DNA of 64,000 bases. Origin: Flavobacteriales bacterium (GTDB lineage: Bacteria; Bacteroidota; Bacteroidia; Flavobacteriales_F; PHOS-HE28). Below, piece by piece: positions 25,648-35,110 of the stretch (position 1 is its first letter; each line of letters starts with the position of its first letter). The stretch lies in contig JADJKO010000002.1 in the NCBI GenBank assembly GCA_016705955.1, forward strand, positions 186,001-250,000, given 5' to 3'. Made by a program: the position numbers and the translations under genes. The notes beneath the pieces are model-generated. The model was not told the origin of the DNA. It worked only from the letters and a program-made list of their open reading frames with translations, and searched no databases.

Positions 25648-26589
25648 TCACAACACCGTGAACCGCTTCACCACGCGCCCCGCACCGGTCTCCATCCCCA
25701 GGAAGTACGCGCCCGCCTTCAGCCCCGTCACGTTGATGAAGTGATCCGCTTGGATGCCGGGTCGCCCTTCCACATGCACCACCTTCCCCACGGCATCCGT
25801 GATCACGATGCCGAGTAAGGGTGTGGTGCTTCCGTTGTGGATGCGGATGGTTTCCTCCGCCGGGTTCGGAGAGATGCTGATCATCGCAGCGATCATGTCG
25901 CGGAGCCCCGTGGAGGTATCGATGGTGAATTGGATCACCGGCCGCCGATCATTGATGTCGGTGTTGTTGGTGGTGCTGTTCAAGGTGGTGGGCAGCGCGG
26001 TATTACCCGAGCCGTAGATCCGGTCCGGTACGATGGTGTTCTCCCATTCGAATACGCCTGTTGCGATCGGTGTCGCCGCAGCGGAGATGTCCCACTCGGT
26101 GAGGATCTCCAACGATCCACCGGTGTACACGAAGGGTGTGGAGAGCGCGAAGTCGATGTACTGCGGGCTGGCGGTGGCGGGAATGGCTTGCGCCGCATTG
26201 GTGTAGACCAAGGCCGCGCCGGTGCTCAGGTTGGTCCAGGTCTCGGTGGGTTGGGCATAGGCCGTGGCACCGGAGTTCTTCATGAAGATGCTGAATACGG
26301 CCGGACCGGCGGCGGAATTCGCCGTGCTCTTCATCCACCCCACCGTGGTGATGGTGGTGCCGGGCGTGAAGCCGACCGCGGCCAGCTCATCTTGCGTGTA
26401 CAGGTAGGCGTACCGGCTGTAGCGGTAGAAGAGGGTGGAGGAGACGTAGATGGGACCGACGGCGTAGAGGGGTGAGGCCGGCGTGCCCGTGTTGATCTGG
26501 ACCACTTGCGCATCCGATCGGAAAGCACTCATGGAAAAGAGGGCGAGCAGGAACGTGACAAGTCCTCGGCTGTGTAAGGTTGTCCTCAT
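25648..26589 (-). CDS. Secreted protein with T9SS type A sorting domain (313 aa)
   Basis: A signal peptide (MRTTLHSRGLVTFLLALFSM... cleaved near RSDA) is followed by a beta-sandwich region with repeated Thr/Ala/Gly-rich strands (TTITTVGWMKSTANSAAGP, SLEILTEWDISAAATP). This layout is common in T9SS cargo carrying lectin- or adhesin-like domains. The C-terminal 80 residues are a T9SS type A sorting domain (ISISPNPAEETIRI, ITDAVGKVV, GLKAGAYFLGM). The protein should be exported through T9SS and attached to or released from the surface. Its ligand is unknown. An exact TAnnTTTG -7 box lies 56 bases upstream of the start at 26589. Confidence 0.88.
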   Translation of the reverse strand: MRTTLHSRGLVTFLLALFSMSAFRSDAQVVQINTGTPASPLYAVGPIYVSSTLFYRYSRYAYLYTQDELAAVGFTPGTTITTVGWMKSTANSAAGPAVFSIFMKNSGATAYAQPTETWTNLSTGAALVYTNAAQAIPATASPQYIDFALSTPFVYTGGSLEILTEWDISAAATPIATGVFEWENTIVPDRIYGSGNTALPTTLNSTTNNTDINDRRPVIQFTIDTSTGLRDMIAAMISISPNPAEETIRIHNGSTTPLLGIVITDAVGKVVHVEGRPGIQADHFINVTGLKAGAYFLGMETGAGRVVKRFTVL

Positions 26590-26644
26590 GACTTCAGGGT
26601 TTTCAATTGTGAAGGTGTCCGTGAGCAACGCGTTGCGGTCCACA

Positions 26645-26652
26645 CAAACTTA
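26645..26652 (-). promoter_or_regulatory. Exact TAnnTTTG -7 box for T9SS protein gene
   Basis: The minus strand reads TAAGTTTG, matching the Bacteroidota sigma-ABfr -7 consensus exactly, 56 bases before the start codon. No TTG is found at the normal -33 distance. Confidence 0.5.
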
Positions 26653-26746
26653 GGCTCTATGCAAGCACGCGGTTGTAGCAGGAAAGCACGGTCTCGTAAC
26701 AAAAGAGGTTGCCGCGTACCAAGGGCAGGTAGCGCACTTGCGCCGC

Positions 26747-28792
26747 CTACTTCAACAACCCCTCCGCCTCATCGGCCGGGATGATGTGTTCGTTCACCGC
26801 GCCCACCACGAAGGCATCCGCGAAGCCCTTGGCGATGATGGCCTGCCGCGCTTCCTCCGCGCCTTTGCGATCGGTGAAGTTGCCGAAGTAATAGCGCACC
26901 GCATCGGCGCTCGGTATGGCATCCACTTGGCCCAGGCCGATCAGTTTGTCCATGGTCTCCATCGGCACGTTGCCCACGAAGGTGCCCACTTGCACGCGGA
27001 AGCGGATCTTCTCCGGGTTGATCCCGCCACTCGGCAGCGTGCGCAGATCCTCGGGACCGCTGAGCTTCGCGCCGGTCTCTCTCATGCTCACGCGCTTGCC
27101 TTCGCGGAAGGCCACCAGGAATGCACCATCGAAGCCGTTGATCAGCATGCGCACTTTATACGCTGCCGCCTTGTTCACATCGGAGAAGGAGCCGCTGTAG
27201 TAGCGCGTCAGGCCATCCTCACCCTTCAAGGTCACCAGATCGCCTACATCCGAGAAGACGTTCTTCGAGAGCTTGTTCCGGAACGCGCCGATCTGCACGC
27301 GCATGATCACGTCGCGGTTCTCATCACCGGCTCCCATACCCACCAGTTTGGCGCGCTCCTCAGCGGTCTCGGCGCTCACATCGTAGAGCTTGCCGCCTTC
27401 CTCGGCCATCACCACGCTCTCGATGCCGAGGCCCTTCAGTTCCAACTCGCGGCGCAGCGCCTCGGGGATGGCATCGTAGTTACCCACCAGGTAGAAGGTG
27501 GTGTCGCCACGCTCCAATGTGCGCACATCCGGTATGCTCAGGATCTTCTGGATCAGTTCCTCGCTGATGCCTTCCACATGGCTGCCCACCTTCACCACAT
27601 AGACGCGCTTCGTGGGTGGTTTCACCGGACGCGGAGGCCCGATGGATTCCACGCGGCTGGCCACCATGTTCACGTTGGCACTGTCCTTCCAGTTCAACCA
27701 CGCCTTCAGCATGGTCTCATCCGTGATGGTCACCCCGCGCTGGTCCACGATGGCACCTACGGCCGAGTTCAGTTCATCATCGCGGAAGTCCGGTACACCA
27801 TCGCTATCGCCATCCAGCGGACAGCCCTTGGCATCCACCGGCGTGCCGGCGGGCGTTCCCGGGCATTCATCCTTGAAGTCCGTTACGCCATCACCGTCCT
27901 CGTCATCCTTCAACACGATCAGGTCCAGTTCCGCATCGTTCAGCGGCGACTTGGACACCTTCTTCTTACGCGGCTCCATCGGGATGGTGTAGCCGATGCT
28001 GAACGAGCTGTACAGGAAGCGGTCGTTGCCGGACTTCCCGGCGCGTTCGCCGATGCTCTCCTGCGTTACGCCATCCACCAGATCGCTCAACGTGAAGTGC
28101 ATGGTGGTGCCCACGCGCAGATCGAAGCCGTGCCCGATGTCCATGCGCGCGCCGATGCCCACCGGCACTGCCCACGTGCGTTCGAGGTACTTCCCGAAAC
28201 CATCGGCGTTCTGTTCGCGCACGTCGCTCTCATAGCTGTAGTCGCGTTGGATCTCCACGGCATCACCGGCGTTGGGCGCGTTCTCCGCAATGTCCCGGAT
28301 GGTGCCGTCGCTCCAGTAGTTGTATTGGCGGCCTTGGGCGTCGTAGAGGTCGGTCTTGGTGAGGAACTCCACGCTCTCGAACCCGAAGTTGATGTACGGC
28401 TCCACCACGCGGTCCTTGTTCAGCAGTTGCAGGAAATTGTACCGGAACTGGAACCCACCGATGGTGATGCGTGACTCGAAGTTGAGGTTGCGCGTGGTGC
28501 CGCGCTCGTTCACTCCCATGCGGCCGTGCAAGGCGTAGAGATCGGCTTCCAACCAGGAGGTGATGGGGGTGGAGGCGCGCAACTCATAGCCCACGCGGGT
28601 CACCAGCGGATTGCGGTCCGCGTGATCATTCCCCACATCACCGTAGAAGGCGAACATGCCCGCGCCGAGGCCGACCGTGGGCTTGAAGAGTGAACGGTTC
28701 CCGGTGGAGGTGCTATCGTCCTGCGCACTGGCACCGAGCACCCATACGCAAGAGGCAAGAAGCGCGAGGGTGCGGAGTGACGTTGCGTGCAT
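26747..28792 (-). CDS. Outer-membrane beta-barrel protein with calcium-binding repeats and three SPOR-like units
   Basis: A 681-residue protein. A signal peptide (cleaved near GASA) is followed by an eight-strand-like outer-membrane barrel to about residue 280 (GLGAGMFAFYGDVG, FSIGYTIPM). Thrombospondin type 3-like calcium repeats come next (DEDGDGVTDFKDECPG, DGDSDGVPDFRDDE). The last 280 residues hold three units resembling SPOR domains: VYVVKVGSHVEG..., VIMRVQIGAFRNK... and IRFRVQVGTFVGN..., the last two each with a Tyr-Tyr-x-Gly strand (YYSGSF, YYFGNF). SPOR domains bind denuded peptidoglycan glycan strands, so the protein probably bridges outer membrane and cell wall. It starts 33 bases after the related upstream gene and is surely in its operon. 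Confidence 0.85.
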   Translation of the reverse strand: MHATSLRTLALLASCVWVLGASAQDDSTSTGNRSLFKPTVGLGAGMFAFYGDVGNDHADRNPLVTRVGYELRASTPITSWLEADLYALHGRMGVNERGTTRNLNFESRITIGGFQFRYNFLQLLNKDRVVEPYINFGFESVEFLTKTDLYDAQGRQYNYWSDGTIRDIAENAPNAGDAVEIQRDYSYESDVREQNADGFGKYLERTWAVPVGIGARMDIGHGFDLRVGTTMHFTLSDLVDGVTQESIGERAGKSGNDRFLYSSFSIGYTIPMEPRKKKVSKSPLNDAELDLIVLKDDEDGDGVTDFKDECPGTPAGTPVDAKGCPLDGDSDGVPDFRDDELNSAVGAIVDQRGVTITDETMLKAWLNWKDSANVNMVASRVESIGPPRPVKPPTKRVYVVKVGSHVEGISEELIQKILSIPDVRTLERGDTTFYLVGNYDAIPEALRRELELKGLGIESVVMAEEGGKLYDVSAETAEERAKLVGMGAGDENRDVIMRVQIGAFRNKLSKNVFSDVGDLVTLKGEDGLTRYYSGSFSDVNKAAAYKVRMLINGFDGAFLVAFREGKRVSMRETGAKLSGPEDLRTLPSGGINPEKIRFRVQVGTFVGNVPMETMDKLIGLGQVDAIPSADAVRYYFGNFTDRKGAEEARQAIIAKGFADAFVVGAVNEHIIPADEAEGLLK

Positions 28793-28825
28793 GACGGACC
28801 GAATGTATCTACGGCCGGATCAATT

Positions 28826-30286
28826 TCATTGGACCCACTGCTGCTTGCTGATCACCAGGGCCTCCTGCACCGTGATCCGCTCGCCGTTGTTGTATGCGGT
28901 AACGAAGGGTCCGGGGAATTGATACCCGGCCTGTACGTAGGATATCCGGCGATCGCGGGCCTCCTTGTACTCCCCGAAGCTGCCGGTCACGTACTTGATC
29001 CATCCTTGGTGGCGCTCGATCTGGAAATCGCCCTCGTAGCGGTGACGGGCCTTGAAGTAGGCCTTGCCCACCTCACGATGTGCCGCCGTGATCTGCACTT
29101 TGTACGTGACCCCTTTCTCCGGCGCGGGGATGCGGCCGGTCGGGTTACCGCTTGCGGTGGCAGGTTTCTCTTTCACCTGCGCGGCGAGGGCTGCGGCTTC
29201 GCGGGCCTTGGCCTCGGCGGCCTCCTGGCGTGCTTTCGCTTCGGCGGCTTCCTTCGCCTTGCGCTCGGCTTCCTGCTTCTGGCGCAGTGCGAGATCCGGA
29301 TCCACGCCGTTCAACTCGTTCATTGTACTTGGGTCATGCGCCATCAACTCCAAGGCTTTGGCACCGATGAAGAACTTGCTCGATCCGATCACGGCCTTCT
29401 GCGTCTCGTCGTTCAGCAGGTAGCCGAACTCGCCATCGATGGTGTACTCGCCATCCGGACGGTCGTTCGCGCGGAGCTTATACACCACGGTTACTTCATT
29501 GGAAGCGGGCAGGTTCAACCACACGAATTTCACAATGCGGTCCTGCATGGTGAAGATGGCCTCCGCACTGTTCTTCTCCATGGCGGTGAAGCCTTGAGGA
29601 ATGGTCTCCTGCAACTTGCCGAACCCGCGGATGTCGCCTTTGTTCACCACTACCTCCACGATCATCTCCTTCTCCGACACTGGTGTGATCGTACGCCGAC
29701 CACCTACGCCACCAAGGCCTTGCATAGGGGCTACGCCACTCGCGTTGTCGATCACCGCTACGGCGATCTTCCCTACAGGTGCACCTCCTGCGGCGCTCAC
29801 AAGGTCCTGTGCGCTGGGGTCCTCCACGATAGTGGTAACGCTGACCGGCACGGCTCCGGGTGCGCCGAGATCCACCACCGAAATGGACATCTCATGGGTC
29901 TTGCGCTCGTTGTTCTCGATGTACGACAAGCGTCCGTTGATCTGCTTCACGCCGGAGGCAGCGGCATCGGCGGTAAGTGTATAGCTCACTTTGAAACTAG
30001 GGGACGCGGGCAATGACATCCAGATGAACTTAGCCTTCCCTTCGGCGAAGGTGAAGGAGGCGCCCTTGGTATCGATGGCCGTAGCGCTCAACCCTTCCGG
30101 CAGGTCGAGTTGCAGCTTCGCGAATCCGCTGAGGTCGCCTTTCGCAATGGTCACGGTCACGCGCACCTCACTACCCGGCGCCATGCTGGCCGGTACGTTC
30201 TGTGTCACCGAAAGATCCGCAAGGAGAAAGGTGTCCACGAGAAGGACACCGATGACATTGAAGAGGAGTACGAGGTTTTGCAGCAT
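28826..30286 (-). CDS. Exported protein with duplicated beta domain and C-terminal SPOR-like domain
   Basis: A 486-residue protein. The N-terminal hydrophobic stretch (LVLLFNVIGVLLVDTFLLA) is a signal peptide or anchor. Two copies of one beta-sandwich domain follow: copy one has VTVTIAKGDLSGFAKLQLDL, copy two EVVVNKGDIRGFGKLQETI. Both then run ...P-x-G-[LF]... to a (F/V)xWx(N/S)LPAS strand. A long charged Ala/Glu/Lys helix (KQEAERKAKEAAEAKARQEA) leads to a SPOR-like C-terminal domain (TYKVQITAAHREVGK, then WIKYVTGSFGEYKEARD). It is probably a periplasmic envelope protein reaching the wall. The family is not named in my knowledge. An exact -7 box TACTTTTG lies 39 bases upstream, and this is the first gene of a two-gene operon. 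Confidence 0.82.
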   Translation of the reverse strand: MLQNLVLLFNVIGVLLVDTFLLADLSVTQNVPASMAPGSEVRVTVTIAKGDLSGFAKLQLDLPEGLSATAIDTKGASFTFAEGKAKFIWMSLPASPSFKVSYTLTADAAASGVKQINGRLSYIENNERKTHEMSISVVDLGAPGAVPVSVTTIVEDPSAQDLVSAAGGAPVGKIAVAVIDNASGVAPMQGLGGVGGRRTITPVSEKEMIVEVVVNKGDIRGFGKLQETIPQGFTAMEKNSAEAIFTMQDRIVKFVWLNLPASNEVTVVYKLRANDRPDGEYTIDGEFGYLLNDETQKAVIGSSKFFIGAKALELMAHDPSTMNELNGVDPDLALRQKQEAERKAKEAAEAKARQEAAEAKAREAAALAAQVKEKPATASGNPTGRIPAPEKGVTYKVQITAAHREVGKAYFKARHRYEGDFQIERHQGWIKYVTGSFGEYKEARDRRISYVQAGYQFPGPFVTAYNNGERITVQEALVISKQQWVQ

Positions 30287-30324
30287 GATGGATACGCGTT
30301 GTGAAGCGTGCTAAGGCTCGCGTT

Positions 30325-30332
30325 CAAAAGTA
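30325..30332 (-). promoter_or_regulatory. Exact TAnnTTTG -7 box for the SPOR operon
   Basis: The minus strand reads TACTTTTG, 39 bases before the start of the first SPOR-operon gene. The -33 region has no clear TTG. Confidence 0.5.
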
Positions 30333-30478
30333 TCCGGGGTCACTGCGGCGGTTCGGCGTGGTACGCAGCGAGTACCAACAAGGGGGTGTTGACGGGCGCC
30401 GCGCCGATCCGCGTGCGGACGCGGAAGGATCCCTGCTGATCGGATCCTGCGAATGGATGAAAGGGATGTTGGAGCCGG

Positions 30479-31222
30479 CTAGAAGTTCGGCTTCAGCATG
30501 TACCGGCTGTAGAACGCATTGATGATCTCCACCGCTTCCTCCGGCTTGTCCACCAAGGAGAACAGTTCGATGTCCTCGGCATTCACGTTGCCATGCTTCT
30601 CTCCCATGGTCTGCTTGATCCAATCGTAGAGGCCCTGCCAATACTTCCTGCCGACGAGCACGATGGGGAAACGCCCGATCTTCTGCGTTTGCATCAAGGT
30701 GAGCGCTTCGAAGAACTCATCGAGCGTGCCGAAGCCTCCTGGCAACACCACGAATCCCTGTGAGTATTTGATGAACATCACCTTCCGCACGAAGAAGTAA
30801 TCGAACATCAGGCTCTTCTCCTTGTCGATGTACGGATTGGGTTCCTGCTCGAAGGGCAATTCGATGTTCAGACCGACGCTTGTGCCACCACCGCGTTGCG
30901 CGCCTTTGTTCGCGGCCTCCATGATCCCGGGTCCGCCGCCGGTGATCACGCCGTAGCCGTTGCCGGTGAGCAGGAAGGCCACATCCTCCGCCAGCTTGTA
31001 TTCCGGCGCGCCGGGCTTGGTACGCGCACTGCCGAAGATGCTCACGCAGGGGCGGATCCGTTGCATGGCCTCGAAGCCTTCCACGAATTCGCTCATGATC
31101 TTGAAGATGGCCCAACTGTCGTTGGCCTTCACCTCGCTCCATCCCTTGCGCTTGAACGCGCGCTTGATGCGGCGTTCGCTCTCTTCATTCGCCTTCGGTT
31201 GCTTCGTCGGTTCTTTCTTCAT
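30479..31222 (-). CDS. LOG-family phosphoribohydrolase (TIGR00730)
   Basis: A 247-residue cytoplasmic protein of the LOG/lysine-decarboxylase-like family, whose members release the base from nucleoside 5'-monophosphates (cytokinin riboside phosphoribohydrolase type). Diagnostic motifs are GYGVITGGGPGIMEAANKGA and VVLPGGFGTLDEFFEAL, the PGGxGTxxE active-site signature. The basic N-terminal 25 residues (KKEPTKQPKANEESERRIKR) are unusual but compatible. It follows uvrA by 44 bases on the same strand and closes the long run that begins with the asparagine-synthase gene. The physiological substrate in bacteria is usually unknown. Confidence 0.9.
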   Translation of the reverse strand: MKKEPTKQPKANEESERRIKRAFKRKGWSEVKANDSWAIFKIMSEFVEGFEAMQRIRPCVSIFGSARTKPGAPEYKLAEDVAFLLTGNGYGVITGGGPGIMEAANKGAQRGGGTSVGLNIELPFEQEPNPYIDKEKSLMFDYFFVRKVMFIKYSQGFVVLPGGFGTLDEFFEALTLMQTQKIGRFPIVLVGRKYWQGLYDWIKQTMGEKHGNVNAEDIELFSLVDKPEEAVEIINAFYSRYMLKPNF

Positions 31223-31266
31223 GTGCGATGCGTGTTCTCGTACAGCCCGGCTGCGTGCCAGGTGGT

Positions 31267-34122
31267 TCAGTGGGCCAGTTCGGCCTTCAAATATGGATAG
31301 GTGTGCCCTTTTCCCATCAACACCACTTCCTCCGGTGTGCCTCGCGCGACCACCATTCCTCCACCGGCTCCGCCTTCGGGCCCCATATCGATCACGTGAT
31401 CGGCCACCTTCATGATGTCGAGGTTGTGCTCGATCACCAATACGGTGTTGCCTTGTTCCACCAATCGTTGCAACACGTCGATCAGTTGCTTCACATCGTC
31501 GAAGTGAAGACCGGTGGTGGGTTCGTCCAGGATGTAGAACGTGCTGCCCGTGCCACGCTTCACCAATTCACTGGCGAGCTTGATGCGCTGTGCTTCACCG
31601 CCACTCAGGGTGGTGCTGCTCTGGCCCAACTTCACATAGCCCAGGCCGACATCCAACAGGGTGCGCAGCTTCAAGTGGATCTGCGGTAGCTCCGAGAACA
31701 GCGCCGCCGCCTCTTCTACCGGCATCGCTAATACATCGGCAATGCTCTTGCCCTTGAAACGTACCTCCAGGGTTTCGCGGTCGTAGCGTTTGCCGCGACA
31801 GGTATCACAGGGCACGTTCACGTCCGGCAGGAAGTTCATCGCAATGGTGCGGACACCTGCACCCTTGCATGTCTCGCAGCGTCCGCCGGTGGTATTGAAG
31901 CTGAAGCGCCCGGCCTTGTATCCGCGGATCTTCGCGGCGGGCAGGTTCGCATACAGTTCGCGGATGTGGTCGAAGATGCCGGTGTAGGTGGCGGGGTTGC
32001 TGCGCGGCGTGCGACCGATGGGTCCTTGGTCCACTTCGATCACCTTGTCGATATGCTCCAAGCCCTTTATGGACGAATAGGGCAGGGGATGCGACTCGCT
32101 GCGGTAGAAGTGCTTGCTGAGGATGGGATAGAGCGTATCACCGATCAAGGTGCTCTTGCCGCTGCCGCTCACGCCCGTCACGCAGATGAAGGTGCCTAGC
32201 GGAAAGTCCACATCCACCTCCTGCAGGTTGTTGCCTTTCGCGCCGCGCAGTGCCAAGCGATGCCCATTGCCTTTGCGACGCTCCGCAGGTACCTCGATCC
32301 GCAATTCATTCCGCAGGTAGCGCGCGGTGACGCTATCGCCAAGCGCCAATTCCGTCGGATGCCCTTGCGCCACGATGCGGCCGCCGTGTTCTCCCGCACC
32401 CGGACCGATGTCGATCAGGTGGTCCGCGCTCATCATCATCTCCTTGTCGTGCTCCACCACCAGGATGCTGTTGCCGCCATCGCGCAGGTTGCGCAAGCTG
32501 CCGATCAAGCGTTTGTCATCACGCTGGTGCAAACCGATGCTCGGTTCATCCAATATGTAAAGGACACCAGTGAGCTGGCTGCCGATCTGCGTAGCGAACC
32601 GGATGCGCTGTGCTTCGCCGCCGCTGAGCGAACGCGCGCTGCGATCCAGCGTGAGGTACTCCAGACCAACATCCAACAGGAAACTGCTGCGCGCGGTGAT
32701 CTCCTTCACCACTTCACGCGCGATCAACGCCTTCGTGCCTTCCAGCCGATCGACCAGCCCGGACATGGAACCATGCAGTTCGCCGAGCGGCATGTTGGCG
32801 AGTTCATGGATGTCCTTGCCGACGATGCGGAAGTGCAAAGCGGTCTTCTTCAACCGCGCGCCGTTGCATTCCGGGCAGGTTACCATGTGCGTGAAACCGG
32901 CGGCCCATTTCTGCGCGGCCTTCGGGCCGTCCTCCGCCTGTTCCAGGATGAAAGGGATGATCCCTTCGAACTGCACCGTGCGATCGCTCAGTCCCACTGC
33001 GCTCGAAACGCGCAAGGGCTCGTCCATGCCGTTCAAGAGCGCGGCGAGCACAGCGTCGTCCATCTCCTCGATCGGCGTATCGAGGTCGTGACCGAAATTG
33101 GAAAGCACCGCTTCGATCTGCTTGAAGACCCACGAGCCCTTATGGCTGGTGATCGGGACGAAGGCTCCTTGGCGAACACTCTTCTTCCGGTCGGGAACGA
33201 TCTTGTCGAACGCGACGTCGGTCACTTGGCCAAGACCGCTGCACTTCGGGCACGCACCGTAAGGGCTGTTGAAGCTGAACAGGTTCGGCTCGGGTTCCTC
33301 GTAGGCGATCCCCGTGGTGGGGCACATCAGGTGGCGGCTGAAGAAACGCGGTGTTCCGCCTTTTGCTTCCACCACCATCAAGCTGCCCTTGCCGTATTTC
33401 ATCGCCGTGGCAATGGTCCCGGAAAGGCGTTTGGTGTTCTCCGCATTCACCTTGATGCGGTCCACCACGAGTTCGATGTCGTGTACTTTGTAGCGGTCCA
33501 GTCGTGGGCGGGAGGTCAGGTCCAACACTTCTCCGTCGGCCCGTGCGCGCAGGAATCCTTGTCGCAACAGTTGCTCGAACAATTCGCGGTAGTGGCCTTT
33601 ACGCCCGCGCACCAATGGCGCAAGGATCAGGGACTCCTTTCCCTCGTATCCCTCGGCTACCAGATCCACGATCCGCTGATCGCTGTACCGCACCATCGGC
33701 TCGCCGGTCTCATAGGAGAACGCATCGGCCACACGGGCGTAGAGGAGGCGGAGCAGATCATAGATCTCCGTCACGGTGCCCACCGTACTGCGCGGGTTGC
33801 GGCTGATCGTCTTCTGCTCGATCGCGATCACCGGGCTGAGGCCTGTGATCAGGTCCACATCCGGCCGTTCGATCCCGCCGAGGAATTGGCGTGCGTAAGC
33901 ATTGAAGGTCTCGATGTACCGGCGTTGGCCTTCCGCGTGGATCGTATCGAATGCAAGTGAGCTTTTCCCACTTCCGCTCAACCCGGTGATCACCACCAGT
34001 TGGTCGCGCGGAATGCGCACATCGATGTTCTTCAGGTTGTGGACACGCGCACCGAGGACCTCGATGTGATCGTCCGGGTACGTATCGGGAATACCCGTTC
34101 CGGGTTCTACTGCGGTCTCCAA
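31267..34122 (-). CDS. uvrA: UvrABC excinuclease subunit A
   Basis: A 951-residue DNA-damage sensor of nucleotide excision repair. It has two ABC ATPase modules, each with Walker A (TGLSGSGKSSLAFDT near the N-terminus; TGVSGSGKSTLIGDT in the second half) and signature LSGGEAQRI. The insertion domain and zinc-binding elements are present: the second zinc finger CETCKGAGVRTIAM...CDTC is intact. In the first, the usual leading CxxC is reduced to CPTTG, with CPKC retained, a variant I recall from other Bacteroidota. The start at 34122 is the only sensible ATG. It lies 19 bases after the lytic transglycosylase gene. Confidence 0.97.
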   Translation of the reverse strand: METAVEPGTGIPDTYPDDHIEVLGARVHNLKNIDVRIPRDQLVVITGLSGSGKSSLAFDTIHAEGQRRYIETFNAYARQFLGGIERPDVDLITGLSPVIAIEQKTISRNPRSTVGTVTEIYDLLRLLYARVADAFSYETGEPMVRYSDQRIVDLVAEGYEGKESLILAPLVRGRKGHYRELFEQLLRQGFLRARADGEVLDLTSRPRLDRYKVHDIELVVDRIKVNAENTKRLSGTIATAMKYGKGSLMVVEAKGGTPRFFSRHLMCPTTGIAYEEPEPNLFSFNSPYGACPKCSGLGQVTDVAFDKIVPDRKKSVRQGAFVPITSHKGSWVFKQIEAVLSNFGHDLDTPIEEMDDAVLAALLNGMDEPLRVSSAVGLSDRTVQFEGIIPFILEQAEDGPKAAQKWAAGFTHMVTCPECNGARLKKTALHFRIVGKDIHELANMPLGELHGSMSGLVDRLEGTKALIAREVVKEITARSSFLLDVGLEYLTLDRSARSLSGGEAQRIRFATQIGSQLTGVLYILDEPSIGLHQRDDKRLIGSLRNLRDGGNSILVVEHDKEMMMSADHLIDIGPGAGEHGGRIVAQGHPTELALGDSVTARYLRNELRIEVPAERRKGNGHRLALRGAKGNNLQEVDVDFPLGTFICVTGVSGSGKSTLIGDTLYPILSKHFYRSESHPLPYSSIKGLEHIDKVIEVDQGPIGRTPRSNPATYTGIFDHIRELYANLPAAKIRGYKAGRFSFNTTGGRCETCKGAGVRTIAMNFLPDVNVPCDTCRGKRYDRETLEVRFKGKSIADVLAMPVEEAAALFSELPQIHLKLRTLLDVGLGYVKLGQSSTTLSGGEAQRIKLASELVKRGTGSTFYILDEPTTGLHFDDVKQLIDVLQRLVEQGNTVLVIEHNLDIMKVADHVIDMGPEGGAGGGMVVARGTPEEVVLMGKGHTYPYLKAELAH

Positions 34123-34141
34123 GGTCGGTTCACAGGCTTCA

Positions 34142-35110
34142 CTACTGATCGGACATCACGTCGTTGAAGCCCTTGGCGGGAAGGAGAACGGTGTAGGTGC
34201 GCCCCTCACGATTGGACAACTTCATATCGCGCAACCACGGGTTCAGCAGCTTCACGGTCTTGTAGTCCGTGCCGTGCTCCTTGGCGAAGTCGGCGATGTC
34301 GGGGACGGGTCCGGTGACCTGGAGAGCCGTGGTGGCATAAGGAGGATACAAGTCCTTCTTCCGCAAGTGGAACCCATAACGCTCGGGGTCCTTGATGATC
34401 TCCTTCATGGCCAGGATGCGGAACACATAGCGCGAGGTCTCCTCGTTCAGGAGAAGGTCGAAATAGCTTTCCTGCTTCTGGCGCTCCAGTTGTTTGTCCA
34501 CGCCACCTTGCCCGAGGTTATAGCTCGCAGCGGCCAAGGCCCAGGAGCCATATTTCGCGTAGCCGGCCTTCAAGTACTTGCACGCGGCCTCGGTGCTCTT
34601 CACCACGTTGTAGCGCTCATCCACTTCGCTATTCACCTCCAGCCCATGGCGCTCGGCGGTCTCCTTCATGAACTGCCAGTAGCCTGTGGCTCCCATCGGT
34701 GAGACCACATTGGTCAAGCCGCTTTCGATCAAGGCGAGGTACTTCATGTCCTCCGGAACACCTTCGCGGGCCAACACCTGTTCGATCAAGGGGAACCACC
34801 GGTTGGCGCGCTTATGCGCCAGCAGGGTATTGCTCTGCCAGTAAGTGTTCACGAGCAGCTCTCGGTCCAAGCGCTCACGCACATCGATCCGGTCCAGTGG
34901 AACGGGCTCGCCGCAGAAGGCCAGTTCGTTCGGCAAGGTGAGGCTGAAGACCTTGTATCCATCATTGAACTGGCGGAGGTGGTCCACGTCGTTGTCGCCT
35001 TCGGTGGCGGAGAAAATGAACAGATGCATGACCGCGGAACCTCCGATCAGGAGCAGGGTCCAGAGTGAGACACGCATCACTGTGCCGGTCAAGCCTTTCG
35101 GGATCTTCAT
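34142..35110 (-). CDS. Membrane-bound lytic murein transglycosylase (MltD/SLT type)
   Basis: A 322-residue envelope protein. An N-terminal membrane segment (VSLWTLLLIGGSAVMHLFIF) is followed by an SLT domain. Catalytic Glu lies in LALIESGLTN, then SPMGATGYWQFMKETA, KYLKAGYAKYGSWALAAASYN and the GQGG turn. The C-terminal region (VPDIADFAKEHGTDYKTVKLLNPWL) looks like a degenerate LysM-like tail. The enzyme cleaves peptidoglycan glycan strands to 1,6-anhydro products. The ATG at 35110 overlaps the stop of the upstream transferase gene by four bases (ATGA), which fixes the start and argues for translational coupling to the polysaccharide cluster. Confidence 0.92.
   Translation of the reverse strand: MKIPKGLTGTVMRVSLWTLLLIGGSAVMHLFIFSATEGDNDVDHLRQFNDGYKVFSLTLPNELAFCGEPVPLDRIDVRERLDRELLVNTYWQSNTLLAHKRANRWFPLIEQVLAREGVPEDMKYLALIESGLTNVVSPMGATGYWQFMKETAERHGLEVNSEVDERYNVVKSTEAACKYLKAGYAKYGSWALAAASYNLGQGGVDKQLERQKQESYFDLLLNEETSRYVFRILAMKEIIKDPERYGFHLRKKDLYPPYATTALQVTGPVPDIADFAKEHGTDYKTVKLLNPWLRDMKLSNREGRTYTVLLPAKGFNDVMSDQ

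Noticed and set aside
26738..28474. A 578-residue plus-strand frame opposite the SPOR-barrel gene
   Set aside because: Same situation: no signal peptide or motifs, high His/Gln content from reversed codons of the real gene.
32260..33960. A 566-residue plus-strand frame opposite uvrA
   Set aside because: Antisense shadow of uvrA, whose Walker and signature motifs are all on the minus strand.
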